DNA of 64,000 bases from SHZL01 sp963784425 (lineage in GTDB: Bacteria > Pseudomonadota > Gammaproteobacteria > Xanthomonadales > SZUA-36), in contig CAWARM010000006.1 of NCBI GenBank assembly GCA_963784425.1, forward strand, positions 124,001 through 188,000, in the 5' to 3' direction. The notes under the pieces were generated by a model. The model saw only the letters and a list, made by a program, of their open reading frames with translations, searched no databases and was not told the DNA's origin. This document shows, piece after piece, positions 54,368-61,723 of this stretch (its first letter is position 1; each line of letters starts with the position of its first letter). Position numbers and translations under genes: made by a program.

Positions 54368-54862
54368 ATGACCCGGTTCGCTACATTGTGCTTGTTAGTA
54401 CTTTGGTCCGCTCGTGTAGCGGCGGAGTCCGTTAATCCACTGCTGGAAAGTGATGATCAGCGGTTCAGGTTTTCCAAAATGATGCAGGATGTTCACGGCC
54501 CTGACATCGGACAAAACGCAACTAATTGGGGCAAGAAACCCGTCACGATCGGTGGCCGGAAGAATGACCTGGCGGGTTTCGGATGGTATTCCTACCTGAC
54601 CCCGAGAGCTTACGAGGGCGCCAGGAATCACGAAGACGTGCAGGTATTCGAGCGAGTCCTGAGCCCCGGGCTGGCGCTCAACTTGTCGGGATCATCATTG
54701 TCGCTATACCGTCATGGTCTGCGTTTTGATGCGGGCAATTCTCCTTGGTTTTTCAATGTGAACTTTCGCAGCGTAAACCGCGGCTCCAAACTGGTTATTC
54801 AAGGCGATTCTGACCGGGTCAGGGGCAAAGCCTTGACTCTCGAATTTGGCGTTGCTTTTTGA
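54368..54862 (+). CDS. Secreted hypothetical protein
   Basis: A 164-residue protein with a signal peptide (MTRFATLCLLVLWSARVAAE) and a strand-rich body ending in Phe (ALTLEFGVAF), which is compatible with a small outer-membrane or periplasmic protein. I recognise no family. ATG 54368 has GGGAGG eight bases upstream. Two near-identical GCATTTCATC stretches follow at once after the stop. The gene stands alone, with remnants on both sides. Confidence 0.72.
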   Translation: MTRFATLCLLVLWSARVAAESVNPLLESDDQRFRFSKMMQDVHGPDIGQNATNWGKKPVTIGGRKNDLAGFGWYSYLTPRAYEGARNHEDVQVFERVLSPGLALNLSGSSLSLYRHGLRFDAGNSPWFFNVNFRSVNRGSKLVIQGDSDRVRGKALTLEFGVAF

Positions 54863-54976
54863 GCATTTCATCAAGATCCGGGCATTTCATCGAAATTGGT
54901 ATGCTCTGCAAAGCGACGCTGTTCTGGCCAACTATTGCAAACCGGATGTAATTTTTACCCCGGCAAAAGCGGCTTG

Positions 54977-55005
54977 AAAAAAACCTGGCGGGCAGCGCCC
55001 GCCAG
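54977..55005 (-). terminator. Rho-independent terminator (minus strand)
   Basis: Perfect stem CTGGCGGGC-AGC-GCCCGCCAG (54985-55005), followed on the minus strand by seven T (54977-54983). It ends the Crp-type transcript after the remnant at 55037. Confidence 0.88.
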
Positions 55006-55036
55006 ATTTCTCCGATCAACAGATCAAATCGCAGAT

Positions 55037-55237
55037 TCAAGTTTGCGGGTCAATGACCACCTGACCGTTTTCCACAGGAATCCGTCTGCCTGGATCTTCG
55101 TCCATGTGGATAACCTGCTCCTGACCATCGAGTCGATAAGTTACTTCGTAGCAATCTTGTTCCTCGTGTTGGTCGTACACGGTTTCACATACTTGTTTGA
55201 GCTGCTGCTCCGCATTGCGCTTATCAATGGGCGTGCC
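55037..55237 (-). pseudogene. C-terminal remnant of a 17-kDa-antigen/glycine-zipper protein
   Basis: In the same frame as the Crp-type gene and beginning right after its TAG, 66 codons remain open to a TGA at 55037-55039. The product contains QVCETVYDQHEEQDCYEVTY, RLDGQEQVIHMDEDPGRRIPV and a short tail. The C...V..YEV.YR..G......DPGRRI pattern is that of glycine-zipper 2TM / Rickettsia 17-kDa surface-antigen proteins; their signal peptide and glycine zipper are missing. A truncated gene, unless read-through of the Crp stop makes a fusion. Confidence 0.55.
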
Positions 55238-56194
55238 CTAGCCTTGCAGCACCTCTGGCAGCAAGCGGTTCATTTCCTTCCTGACCACACCATAGCATTC
55301 GCACGAACGCTGCTCGAGCCCAACCCGGTCAAGGATGCTGATGTGACCGCGGCGGTAGCTGATGAAGCCCAGCTGCTGCAAAGTGCCTGCTGCGTCGGTA
55401 ATGCTTTCCCGGCGCACGCCGAGCACGCTGGCGACCAACTCCTGCGTCATGACCAGCTCAGGCGAGGGCAGCCGGTCCAGAGTCAGCAACAACCAGCGGC
55501 AGAGCTGTTGCTCCACCGCATGGTGGCGATTGCACACTGCGGTCTGGGCCATTTGCGTGATCAACGCCTGCGTGTAGCGCAGCAGCATGCCCCGAAGGGG
55601 GCCCGTTCGACTGAATTCCTGCATCAACAAGCGACTTTCAAGCCGGTACGCGCTGCCGGCGGTCTGAATCACCGCCGAGCCGGGCGTGGTATCACCTCCC
55701 ATGAACAGGGATACCCCCACCACGCCTTCGTTACCCACGCCGGCAGTTTCCGCCGATGCGCCACTTTCCGTCACATAGTGCAGCGATACGATGCAGGTGG
55801 CCGGGAAATAGACATGCTTCATCTCTACTCCAGGTTCGTACAGCGCTTCACCCAGCCGCATTTCAGTTAACTTCAGATGCGCATTCAGTCGTTCAAATTC
55901 CGCTGCTGGCAAGGCGGCCAGCAATCGGTTTTGATTCGGATCGGGAGCCGGAGCGGGCGAGTGGAATGGCTTCGTATCTAAGTTGCGCACTGCCGCCCTA
56001 TAGAAACTGTTGACGCCGGGTAGCCGTGCCGCATACGCGGTCTTGCTGGCCTGGTCGCGCCATCGCTGCCCCGCTGGCGGCGCCTTCCCGACGACACCAT
56101 TTATGGCTTCATGTGCCACCGAGGCCACCTTTTGCGTGGTTGAAGCGTTGAAATTGCCGGTGGTGTGGAAGTTTTTCTTGGCTGCAGATTTCAT
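55238..56194 (-). CDS. Crp/Fnr-family regulator with unusual N-terminal extension
   Basis: A 318-residue protein from ATG 56194. Residues ~75-300 are a standard Crp/Fnr regulator: cNMP-like domain (LLAALPAAEFERLNAHLKLT, YFPATCIVSLHYV) and HTH (TQELVASVLGVRRESITDAA). The first ~68 residues (TTQKVASVAHEAINGVVGKA, QRWRDQASKTAY) look like DUF883/ElaB-type membrane-associated proteins and are not part of the family. A GTG at 55990 gives the normal N-terminus. Either a fusion with a lost neighbour or a mis-set start. Confidence 0.85.
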   Translation of the reverse strand: MKSAAKKNFHTTGNFNASTTQKVASVAHEAINGVVGKAPPAGQRWRDQASKTAYAARLPGVNSFYRAAVRNLDTKPFHSPAPAPDPNQNRLLAALPAAEFERLNAHLKLTEMRLGEALYEPGVEMKHVYFPATCIVSLHYVTESGASAETAGVGNEGVVGVSLFMGGDTTPGSAVIQTAGSAYRLESRLLMQEFSRTGPLRGMLLRYTQALITQMAQTAVCNRHHAVEQQLCRWLLLTLDRLPSPELVMTQELVASVLGVRRESITDAAGTLQQLGFISYRRGHISILDRVGLEQRSCECYGVVRKEMNRLLPEVLQG

Positions 56195-56251
56195 ATGGGT
56201 ACTCCTCCGTCGACTTACTGTTAGCTTGTGTTACCGCCGCTGGCGGCAAAC

Positions 56252-56896
56252 TTATTGCAAGGCAGCGATGCGTTCCGCGGCAGGTGAAAACATGCCGTCT
56301 TCGTCAGACAGCACGATCTCGACCCGACGGTTCAGCTTTCGGCCGGCATAGGAGTTGTTGCTCGCTACCGGGAAGTTTTCGCCCATGGCTTTGGTGTGCA
56401 TGCGGGACTCTTCGATGCCGCGGGCTACCAGGGATCTGCGCACCGCATTGGCGCGATTTAGTGAAAGCACCAAGTTGTACTGGTCCTTCCCAGTTGAGTC
56501 GGTATGCCCTTCAATCAACAGATTGCGTTCGGGATTACGTTTCATGAATGCCGCCAAACGGTCCAGCATGATTCTTGGACCGGGTTCGACGTCGGCTTCG
56601 TCGGTTTCGAACAGCACACCACCATTCAGGGTCAGGACCACGCCTCGCTCGGATTCACCCCCGTTGAGCGCTTCGAGTTCGCCTTGTGATGGGCGCGTTT
56701 CGGCCAGAGACGTGGCGGGTTTGGTCTCACCGCCACGGGCACTCCAAAGCACCTCATTCCGTTCCGCTTCAGATCCTTCAATTGGACCCCGTGTCAGTAT
56801 TTCTTCCCGGGTATTTGCGCGTTCAGAGTGTGAACTACACGAGCTCAGCGACAACAGCAACGTTCCGAAAACTACCCAGTAGTGTGATCGGTTCAT
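56252..56896 (-). CDS. OmpA-family lipoprotein
   Basis: A 214-residue lipoprotein with lipobox LSSCSS, an acidic linker and an OmpA-like peptidoglycan-binding domain (about residues 92-205): VLFETDEADVEPGPRIMLDR, LLIEGHTDSTGKDQYNLVLS, LNRANAVRRSLVARGI and NRRVEIVLSD. The peptidoglycan-contact Asp and Arg are kept. It anchors the outer membrane to the wall. A sigma-54-type promoter (57093-57110, minus) lies about 190 bases upstream. Confidence 0.92.
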   Translation of the reverse strand: MNRSHYWVVFGTLLLSLSSCSSHSERANTREEILTRGPIEGSEAERNEVLWSARGGETKPATSLAETRPSQGELEALNGGESERGVVLTLNGGVLFETDEADVEPGPRIMLDRLAAFMKRNPERNLLIEGHTDSTGKDQYNLVLSLNRANAVRRSLVARGIEESRMHTKAMGENFPVASNNSYAGRKLNRRVEIVLSDEDGMFSPAAERIAALQ

Positions 56897-57092
56897 GATG
56901 AATCTCCTTGTCGGTTATTAACGTTACTTTTAACTTTGCGAGAATTGCGTGCCGGATTTCGCTCGAACTTCGGTACGCTGGGGAGATAGAAGCATCTTTT
57001 GTGCCAGAGCCCGGGGCCGCATGGCTGCTGGGGATTTCGGGACCGGGCGCGAGAATGCGCGGCAATTTGTGCAACGATTTGTAAAATTTGCA

Positions 57093-57110
57093 AGCAACGG
57101 CGTTGCCGGT
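57093..57110 (-). promoter_or_regulatory. Sigma-54-type promoter toward the OmpA gene
   Basis: Minus strand reads CCGGCAACGCCGTTGCTT: GG (57107-57106) and GC (57095-57094) separated by exactly ten bases, with a full TTGCT -12 box and GGCA -24 box. It shares the 11-mer CCGTTGCTTGC with the plus-strand promoter at 57147. Expected start near 57082, giving a ~190-nt leader. Three ATTTGT-like direct repeats at 57065-57091 lie around the start. Confidence 0.6.
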
Positions 57111-57146
57111 TTTGGCTAAATGCGTGGCTTTAGCGGGTTTTCGCAG

Positions 57147-57164
57147 TTGGCATGCCCGTTGCTT
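57147..57164 (+). promoter_or_regulatory. Sigma-54-type promoter of the BON-domain gene
   Basis: TTGGCATGCCCGTTGCTT: GG (57149-57150), ten bases, GC (57161-57162), one mismatch from the TGGCACG-N4-TTGCT consensus. Transcription should start near 57174, a ~65-nt leader before ATG 57240. The adjacent sigma-54 activator gene is the obvious regulator. Confidence 0.7.
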
Positions 57165-57239
57165 GCTCCTATGGGGCAGGCGATATCCATTTATGGAGTT
57201 GTCTGCGCAGTTATTCAGAAGACAATCAAGGAGGTCATG

Positions 57240-57830
57240 ATGAAAAGTAAACATGCACTTGCAGCAATTTTGAGCACAGGCGTTTTCATCGCCGTGGCGG
57301 GAACGCCTGGCGTGTACGCTGATGAAACGAACAGCGCGATCAAGGATGCCTGGCTGGAAGGGAAACTCGAAACGACGCTGCTGTTCAATGAGCATCTCAA
57401 CTCGTTTGACATCGACACCGAAGTCGAAAATGGAGTCGCTTATCTGGGTGGCGCCGTTGAATCAGACATCGACCGGGACCTGGCAGGAGAGATCGCCAAA
57501 TCGATCAAGGGCGTGAGCAAGGTTGAAAACAACCTGGTCGTGGATCAGTCGAAGTCGAACACGTTCCGGGACACGACCGCGTATGAAGAGAGCCAGAGCT
57601 TCAGGCAAACGGTGATGGACATCACGCTGACTGCCAGCGTGAAATCAAAGTTGCTGTTGAACAGTAATACCAGTGGCATGGCCATCAATGTTGATACCGC
57701 GGATGGTGTGGTCACCCTGACGGGTGAAGTGGGTTCGGACGAAGAGAAGGAACTGGCGGCACGCATAGCCGCGAACACGGAAGGTACCCGTTCAGTTAAC
57801 GACATGCTGAAAGTGAGCAAGAAGAGCTGA
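57240..57830 (+). CDS. Periplasmic BON-domain protein (OsmY-like)
   Basis: A 196-residue secreted protein: signal peptide cleaved near TPGVYADE, then two BON domains (KLETTLLFNEHLNSFDIDTE, GGAVESDIDRDLAGEIAK; SVKSKLLLNSNTSGMAINVD, VTLTGEVGSDEEKELAARI). BON proteins bind phospholipid and are usually envelope-stress proteins like OsmY. AAGGAGGT ends at 57235, so ATG 57240 (spacing 4) is favoured over ATG 57237. Preceded by a sigma-54 promoter and followed by a strong terminator. Confidence 0.92.
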   Translation: MKSKHALAAILSTGVFIAVAGTPGVYADETNSAIKDAWLEGKLETTLLFNEHLNSFDIDTEVENGVAYLGGAVESDIDRDLAGEIAKSIKGVSKVENNLVVDQSKSNTFRDTTAYEESQSFRQTVMDITLTASVKSKLLLNSNTSGMAINVDTADGVVTLTGEVGSDEEKELAARIAANTEGTRSVNDMLKVSKKS

Positions 57831-57865
57831 CCTGGCCACGTGGTGTTTGACCCAGGCCATGTCTG

Positions 57866-57905
57866 CCAGCCGGCGGCGAATTGGCGCCGCCGGCTGGTAG
57901 TTTTT
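57866..57905 (+). terminator. Rho-independent terminator after the BON gene
   Basis: Perfect 13-bp stem CCAGCCGGCGGCG / CGCCGCCGGCTGG (57866-57878 and 57885-57897), loop AATTGG, then TAG and five T. It also faces the convergent response-regulator gene (stop at 57945). Confidence 0.9.
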
Positions 57906-57944
57906 CAGTGCCCAGGGATTTCGGGAGTTTCTACCGTCGCGGGG

Positions 57945-59261
57945 TCAGGAAACGCCGTCGCCTTCATAGGATTTCATGCGGTTGTACAGGGTTTTCAGAC
58001 TGACGCCAAGGATGGCCGCTGCAGCCTTCTTGTCACCATCAAAATGGTCCAGTGTGGACAGGATCAAATCCTTTTCGACATCGGCAATGGTGCGGCCGAC
58101 CCGCAAGCCTTCAATTTGACTGGGCAGATCTTCATCGAACCGGTCAGGCACTCGCACCAGGTCGGTTTCGGCCATGATGTAGGCGCGGTGGATGATGTGC
58201 TTCAGTTCGCGCACGTTGCCCGGCCAGGTGTGGCGTTCCAGGCTTTGCAGTGCCTCCTGGGTAAAGCACTTCTGCGTGTTGTTTTGTGCATTGATATCGG
58301 CAAGGAAGCGTTCAGCCAACCGTGAAACATCACCCTTGCGCTCCCGCAGAGGCGGCAACACCAGCGGAAACACGCGCAGGCGGAAATACAAGTCTTCCCG
58401 CAAGGCGCCATCACGCACGGCTTTGGCTGGATCGCGGTTGGTGGCGGCCAATAGGCGGGCATTCACCGGATGTTCGCGTTCAGAGCCCAGGCGCAGTATT
58501 TTTCCGGTCTCCAATACGCGCAGCAAATGGGTCTGCATTTCCAGCGGCATTTCGGTTATTTCATCAAGAAAGAGCGTGCCGTTGTTGGCGCGCTCGAAAA
58601 AACCCACATGGCGCTGGTCGGCGCCGGTGAAACTGCCTTTTTCATGGCCGAACAATTGGCTCGAGACCAGGTCCTTCATCAATCCGCCACAATTGACCGG
58701 CACGAAACTGCCTTTAAGCTCGCTCAGTTTGTGGATGGCCTCAGCCACCAGTTCCTTGCCCGTTCCGCTTTCGCCCTGGATCAGCACCGTACTGTCGGTA
58801 ACGGCCACCTGGCGAATGGTCTTGTAGAGCGTTTGCATGGCATCGCTCTCGCCTAATAAGACTCCAAAATGTTCGGAGCCTGGTTCGGTGACAAGGTCTT
58901 CCGGGGATCCATTATTCAGCGCGTTGAGAATACCCACCAATTCACGTGGATCTATGGGCTTTTTCATATACATGACGCCATCGCCGGCAATGGCTCCGAT
59001 GATTGATTTAACCCCCGAATGTCCGGTCATGATGATGATTTTCTGCGGCGGATGGCTCTCGAAGGCGTCAAACAGCTCCAGCCCACTGCCATCGGGGAGC
59101 ATCAGATCCAGCAGAACTGCGGCAGGTGGGTGTTCAGCACACGCAGTGCGGGCTTCCACCAGAGAGTGAGCGGCCACGGTGCTGTGCCCTTGCAGACGCA
59201 AATACTCGGCAATGCCGGTGGCAAACGCTTCCTCGTCGTCGACTATCAGAATATGAGCCAT
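57945..59261 (-). CDS. Sigma-54-dependent response regulator (NtrC family)
   Basis: A 438-residue activator: receiver (ILIVDDEEAFATGI, phospho-Asp in VLLDLMLPDGSGL at about 53), AAA+ domain with Walker A GESGTGKELVAEAIH, the sigma-54-contacting GAFTGA loop seen as HEKGSFTGADQRHVG (GSFTGA variant), Walker B NGTLFLDEI, and a Fis-type HTH (KKAAAAILGVSLKTLYNRM). ATG 59261 starts at the receiver. Convergent with the BON gene and divergent from the kinase gene; both sigma-54-type promoters at 57.1 kb are close. Confidence 0.95.
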   Translation of the reverse strand: MAHILIVDDEEAFATGIAEYLRLQGHSTVAAHSLVEARTACAEHPPAAVLLDLMLPDGSGLELFDAFESHPPQKIIIMTGHSGVKSIIGAIAGDGVMYMKKPIDPRELVGILNALNNGSPEDLVTEPGSEHFGVLLGESDAMQTLYKTIRQVAVTDSTVLIQGESGTGKELVAEAIHKLSELKGSFVPVNCGGLMKDLVSSQLFGHEKGSFTGADQRHVGFFERANNGTLFLDEITEMPLEMQTHLLRVLETGKILRLGSEREHPVNARLLAATNRDPAKAVRDGALREDLYFRLRVFPLVLPPLRERKGDVSRLAERFLADINAQNNTQKCFTQEALQSLERHTWPGNVRELKHIIHRAYIMAETDLVRVPDRFDEDLPSQIEGLRVGRTIADVEKDLILSTLDHFDGDKKAAAAILGVSLKTLYNRMKSYEGDGVS

Positions 59262-59493
59262 TGCCGTGAACCCGGGGATCAGCCCAACTGCCCCAACAGT
59301 CGGGCAGAGCGCTACATGCTCACCGTCCAATCGCCGCGTGTCAAGCCGATCTGGATGCAAAGTTGGACCCCGCAGATACCCGCCTCCCGCTGTTCCGACC
59401 CACGCCGCATGGGTGTAATGTATTCAGAAGAGCAGTTACTGCAGAACACCAGGCACTACTGCAAAGCAGTCGCATTTTTATCTAGGACTTCCA

Positions 59494-61131
59494 ATGCATG
59501 AGCGCATTTTTCCTTTGATCCTTCGCTTGCTATTGTCAGCGCTGGTTGCGTTGGTCGTTGCCGTCGGCACGGTGCGTGTGTGGGATTCACTGAAAAACGC
59601 CAATAACGACCAGATTGCGCGCATCGCAGAATCCGAGTCCTATGCGGCTCGAAGCCAGTTGATCAGGAACGTGGAGCGCATGTTTGAGGGGCTTGAAGCA
59701 GCACGGACCTATTGGACTACTTACGGCCAGCTCCCGCGTCAGCAATGGACTACCGATGCCGATTTCGGCATAGCCAAAATTGCCGGTGTGAAAACCATTC
59801 TGTGGGATGACCCGGACAACAGCACTCGGTTTGCCCGCACGGCCGCGCACCCGGTGTTTGATTTTCGCCCGGACGAAAACCAGTGGTCGTCTTACAAGTC
59901 CTTGCTCGCCCGCGGCCGCAAGGTCAGTCACAACACGCTGGCCGGGCCGTTTCTTGATAGCGATGGCCGTCCGTTCTTTGAGATTTACCTGGTCGGAAAC
60001 GGGACAGCGGGCGGCGGCCGCTTGGTCGCCGTGGTAGATGCCCGGGATTGCCTGCAGAACCTGTTGATGGATGAGTCGCCCGGCTATGCCGTGCAGGTTT
60101 TCTGGGGTGAGGTGCTGTTGTTCGAGCGTGGTGAAGCTGCCCGGAATATTCCCCTGAGCTGGACTCGCGAGGGCTTGATCAAGTCTTCGATGAATTCGCT
60201 GTGGAGGGTGGTGCACACACCCACCCGTGAATTTGCAGAAAGCATTGAGACTCCGGCCATCAACGTGATCCTGATCCTGGGTCTGATCATTTCGGTGCTG
60301 ATGGCTACATTGACGTTTGAAAACTGGCGAGCGTATTCCCGCGCCCATGCGGCTGAAGTAGCAGAGCGCAGACTGGCCGAGCTGAACCGCAACCTGGAAA
60401 AGGAAATCGACAGCCGCACCCAGGAACTGGCCAACCGTACGGCCGACCTGGAAACCATTACGGATTCGGTTGCCCATGACCTGCGCAATCCCCTGAATGC
60501 CATTGCCACGAATGTGCAATTGTTCGAAATCCAAAGCCAGGGCGTCCTGGCCCCGGAAGCCGTAACCACGCTGAAACGCATTGCGCCTGCGGTGCGGCAA
60601 ATGGCCGAAATCCTCAATCGCATGCTGGGCCTGTCCGTGGTTGCAAATACCACCTTCGAGCGGGAACGGCTCAACATGCATGAACTCATCAAAGAAGAGT
60701 TCAGGAACTTGCAAGCCAGTGAGCCGCCTCCGGAAGTACACCTTGAAATGGGCGAGCTACCGGAAGTTGACGCCGATGAATCCCTGGTCAGGATGTTGCT
60801 GATGAACCTGCTCAGCAATGCCCTCAAGTACACGCGCAGCAAGCAGGATCGCCGCATTACGGTCGATTTTGAAAGCCATCACGACGTGACGGTCTACCGC
60901 ATTACGGACAATGGCATCGGTTTTGACCAGCGCTCTGCAGAGCGCATGTTCGTGGCTTTTCAACGCCTGAATGAAAGCAAGGTCGCGGATGGAATTGGCC
61001 TGGGGCTGGCGATTGCCGCGCGCGTGATTGGACGTCATGACGGCCGGATCTGGGCCGAAGGAATCCCCGGCGAGCAGGCCAGGTTCTTTTTCACTCTGGA
61101 GAAATCTGCCGAATCAAGCCCTTCAATGTAA
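59494..61131 (+). CDS. Sensor histidine kinase
   Basis: A 545-residue kinase: transmembrane helix (about 7-28), a ~225-residue periplasmic sensor region of no recognised family, a second helix (about 257-277), a coiled-coil linker (RRLAELNRNLEKEIDSRTQE), HisKA with SVAHDLRNPLNAIATN (phospho-His about residue 329) and a HATPase (LLMNLLSNALKYTRS, NGIGFDQ, GIGLGLAIAARVI). Probable partner of the divergent sigma-54 regulator, since kinase genes of this type often sit beside it; the spacer is 232 bp. Confidence 0.92.
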   Translation: MHERIFPLILRLLLSALVALVVAVGTVRVWDSLKNANNDQIARIAESESYAARSQLIRNVERMFEGLEAARTYWTTYGQLPRQQWTTDADFGIAKIAGVKTILWDDPDNSTRFARTAAHPVFDFRPDENQWSSYKSLLARGRKVSHNTLAGPFLDSDGRPFFEIYLVGNGTAGGGRLVAVVDARDCLQNLLMDESPGYAVQVFWGEVLLFERGEAARNIPLSWTREGLIKSSMNSLWRVVHTPTREFAESIETPAINVILILGLIISVLMATLTFENWRAYSRAHAAEVAERRLAELNRNLEKEIDSRTQELANRTADLETITDSVAHDLRNPLNAIATNVQLFEIQSQGVLAPEAVTTLKRIAPAVRQMAEILNRMLGLSVVANTTFERERLNMHELIKEEFRNLQASEPPPEVHLEMGELPEVDADESLVRMLLMNLLSNALKYTRSKQDRRITVDFESHHDVTVYRITDNGIGFDQRSAERMFVAFQRLNESKVADGIGLGLAIAARVIGRHDGRIWAEGIPGEQARFFFTLEKSAESSPSM

Positions 61132-61201
61132 CATGTTAGAAGCTTTGTTTTTTGGGTGAAAACTTGATTATCAGTTGGTCGTATTGCAGACTAACATGTC
61201 A
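61129..61201. promoter_or_regulatory. Paired palindromic sites upstream of the MaoC gene
   Basis: TAACATGTTA (61129-61138, just at the kinase stop) and CTAACATGTCA (61191-61201), 62 bases apart start to start, about six helical turns. Same core as the PQQ-ADH site at 53983. A further weak match, AAACATGTCAG, is at 54068-54078. Spacing on one helix face would suit looping or cooperative binding. Confidence 0.45.
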
Positions 61202-61219
61202 ATAAACAGGGCCTCCGTC

Positions 61220-61723
61220 ATGTACCACGTCAAGATTCCGCCGGAACACCTTGCGATTCCCCTGTGGGGTTGCGAGGACCTGTACTGGGAAGACTTCGAG
61301 ATCGGCCACCAGGTGCGTACCATCCGGCGGACATTGACCGAAGGGGAAAGCATGACTTTCAATACCCTGATGGTCGATATTCACCCCTATGTGAATGACA
61401 AGATTTTTGCCGAAGAGGAGGGCTTGTTCGGGCAGCGACTGATTGCCGGGGCTTTTGTATTCAGCGCCGGTATCGGACTGGTTGCGACCAACTGGCTACA
61501 GGCGTTCTCCTACGGTTATGACCGCTTGAGGTTTATCAAGCCGGTTTTTATCGGTGACACCATTTATACCATTCGCACGAACCTGGAAAAACAACCCAAA
61601 TACGAAGAGCGTGGCCTCACCCGCGCCAAGTATGAGGTGTTCAAGGGCGAAGGTGAACTGGTGCTCTATTGTGAGCATTTGCAAACCGTTCTCTACCGCG
61701 ATGCCGCAACCGCGAGGCGATGA
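61220..61723 (+). CDS. MaoC-family dehydratase (hot-dog fold)
   Basis: About 167 residues. LYWEDFEIGHQVRTIRRTLTE, then FGQRLIAGAFVFSAGIGLV (catalytic-site region) and RFIKPVFIGDTIYTI follow the MaoC/R-hydratase pattern, so the enzyme probably hydrates an enoyl-CoA such as mesaconyl- or itaconyl-CoA. ATG 61220 has a weak AGGG; ATG 61196 lies within the palindrome CTAACATGTCA. ATGA overlap with the downstream gene. First gene of a CoA-linked operon with the CaiB/BaiF gene. Confidence 0.88.
   Translation: MYHVKIPPEHLAIPLWGCEDLYWEDFEIGHQVRTIRRTLTEGESMTFNTLMVDIHPYVNDKIFAEEEGLFGQRLIAGAFVFSAGIGLVATNWLQAFSYGYDRLRFIKPVFIGDTIYTIRTNLEKQPKYEERGLTRAKYEVFKGEGELVLYCEHLQTVLYRDAATARR

Noticed and set aside
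54896..55870. 324-codon plus-strand open frame opposite the Crp-type gene
   Set aside because: No motif, no ribosome site, and it runs across the terminator at 54977-55005 and the antisense regulator.
59340..59493. A sigma-54 promoter for the kinase gene (GGCACTACTGC)
   Set aside because: GG and GC are not ten bases apart and no -12 box follows.
61129..61219. ATG 61196 as the MaoC start
   Set aside because: It lies inside the palindrome with no ribosome site; ATG 61220 is slightly better, though not proven.
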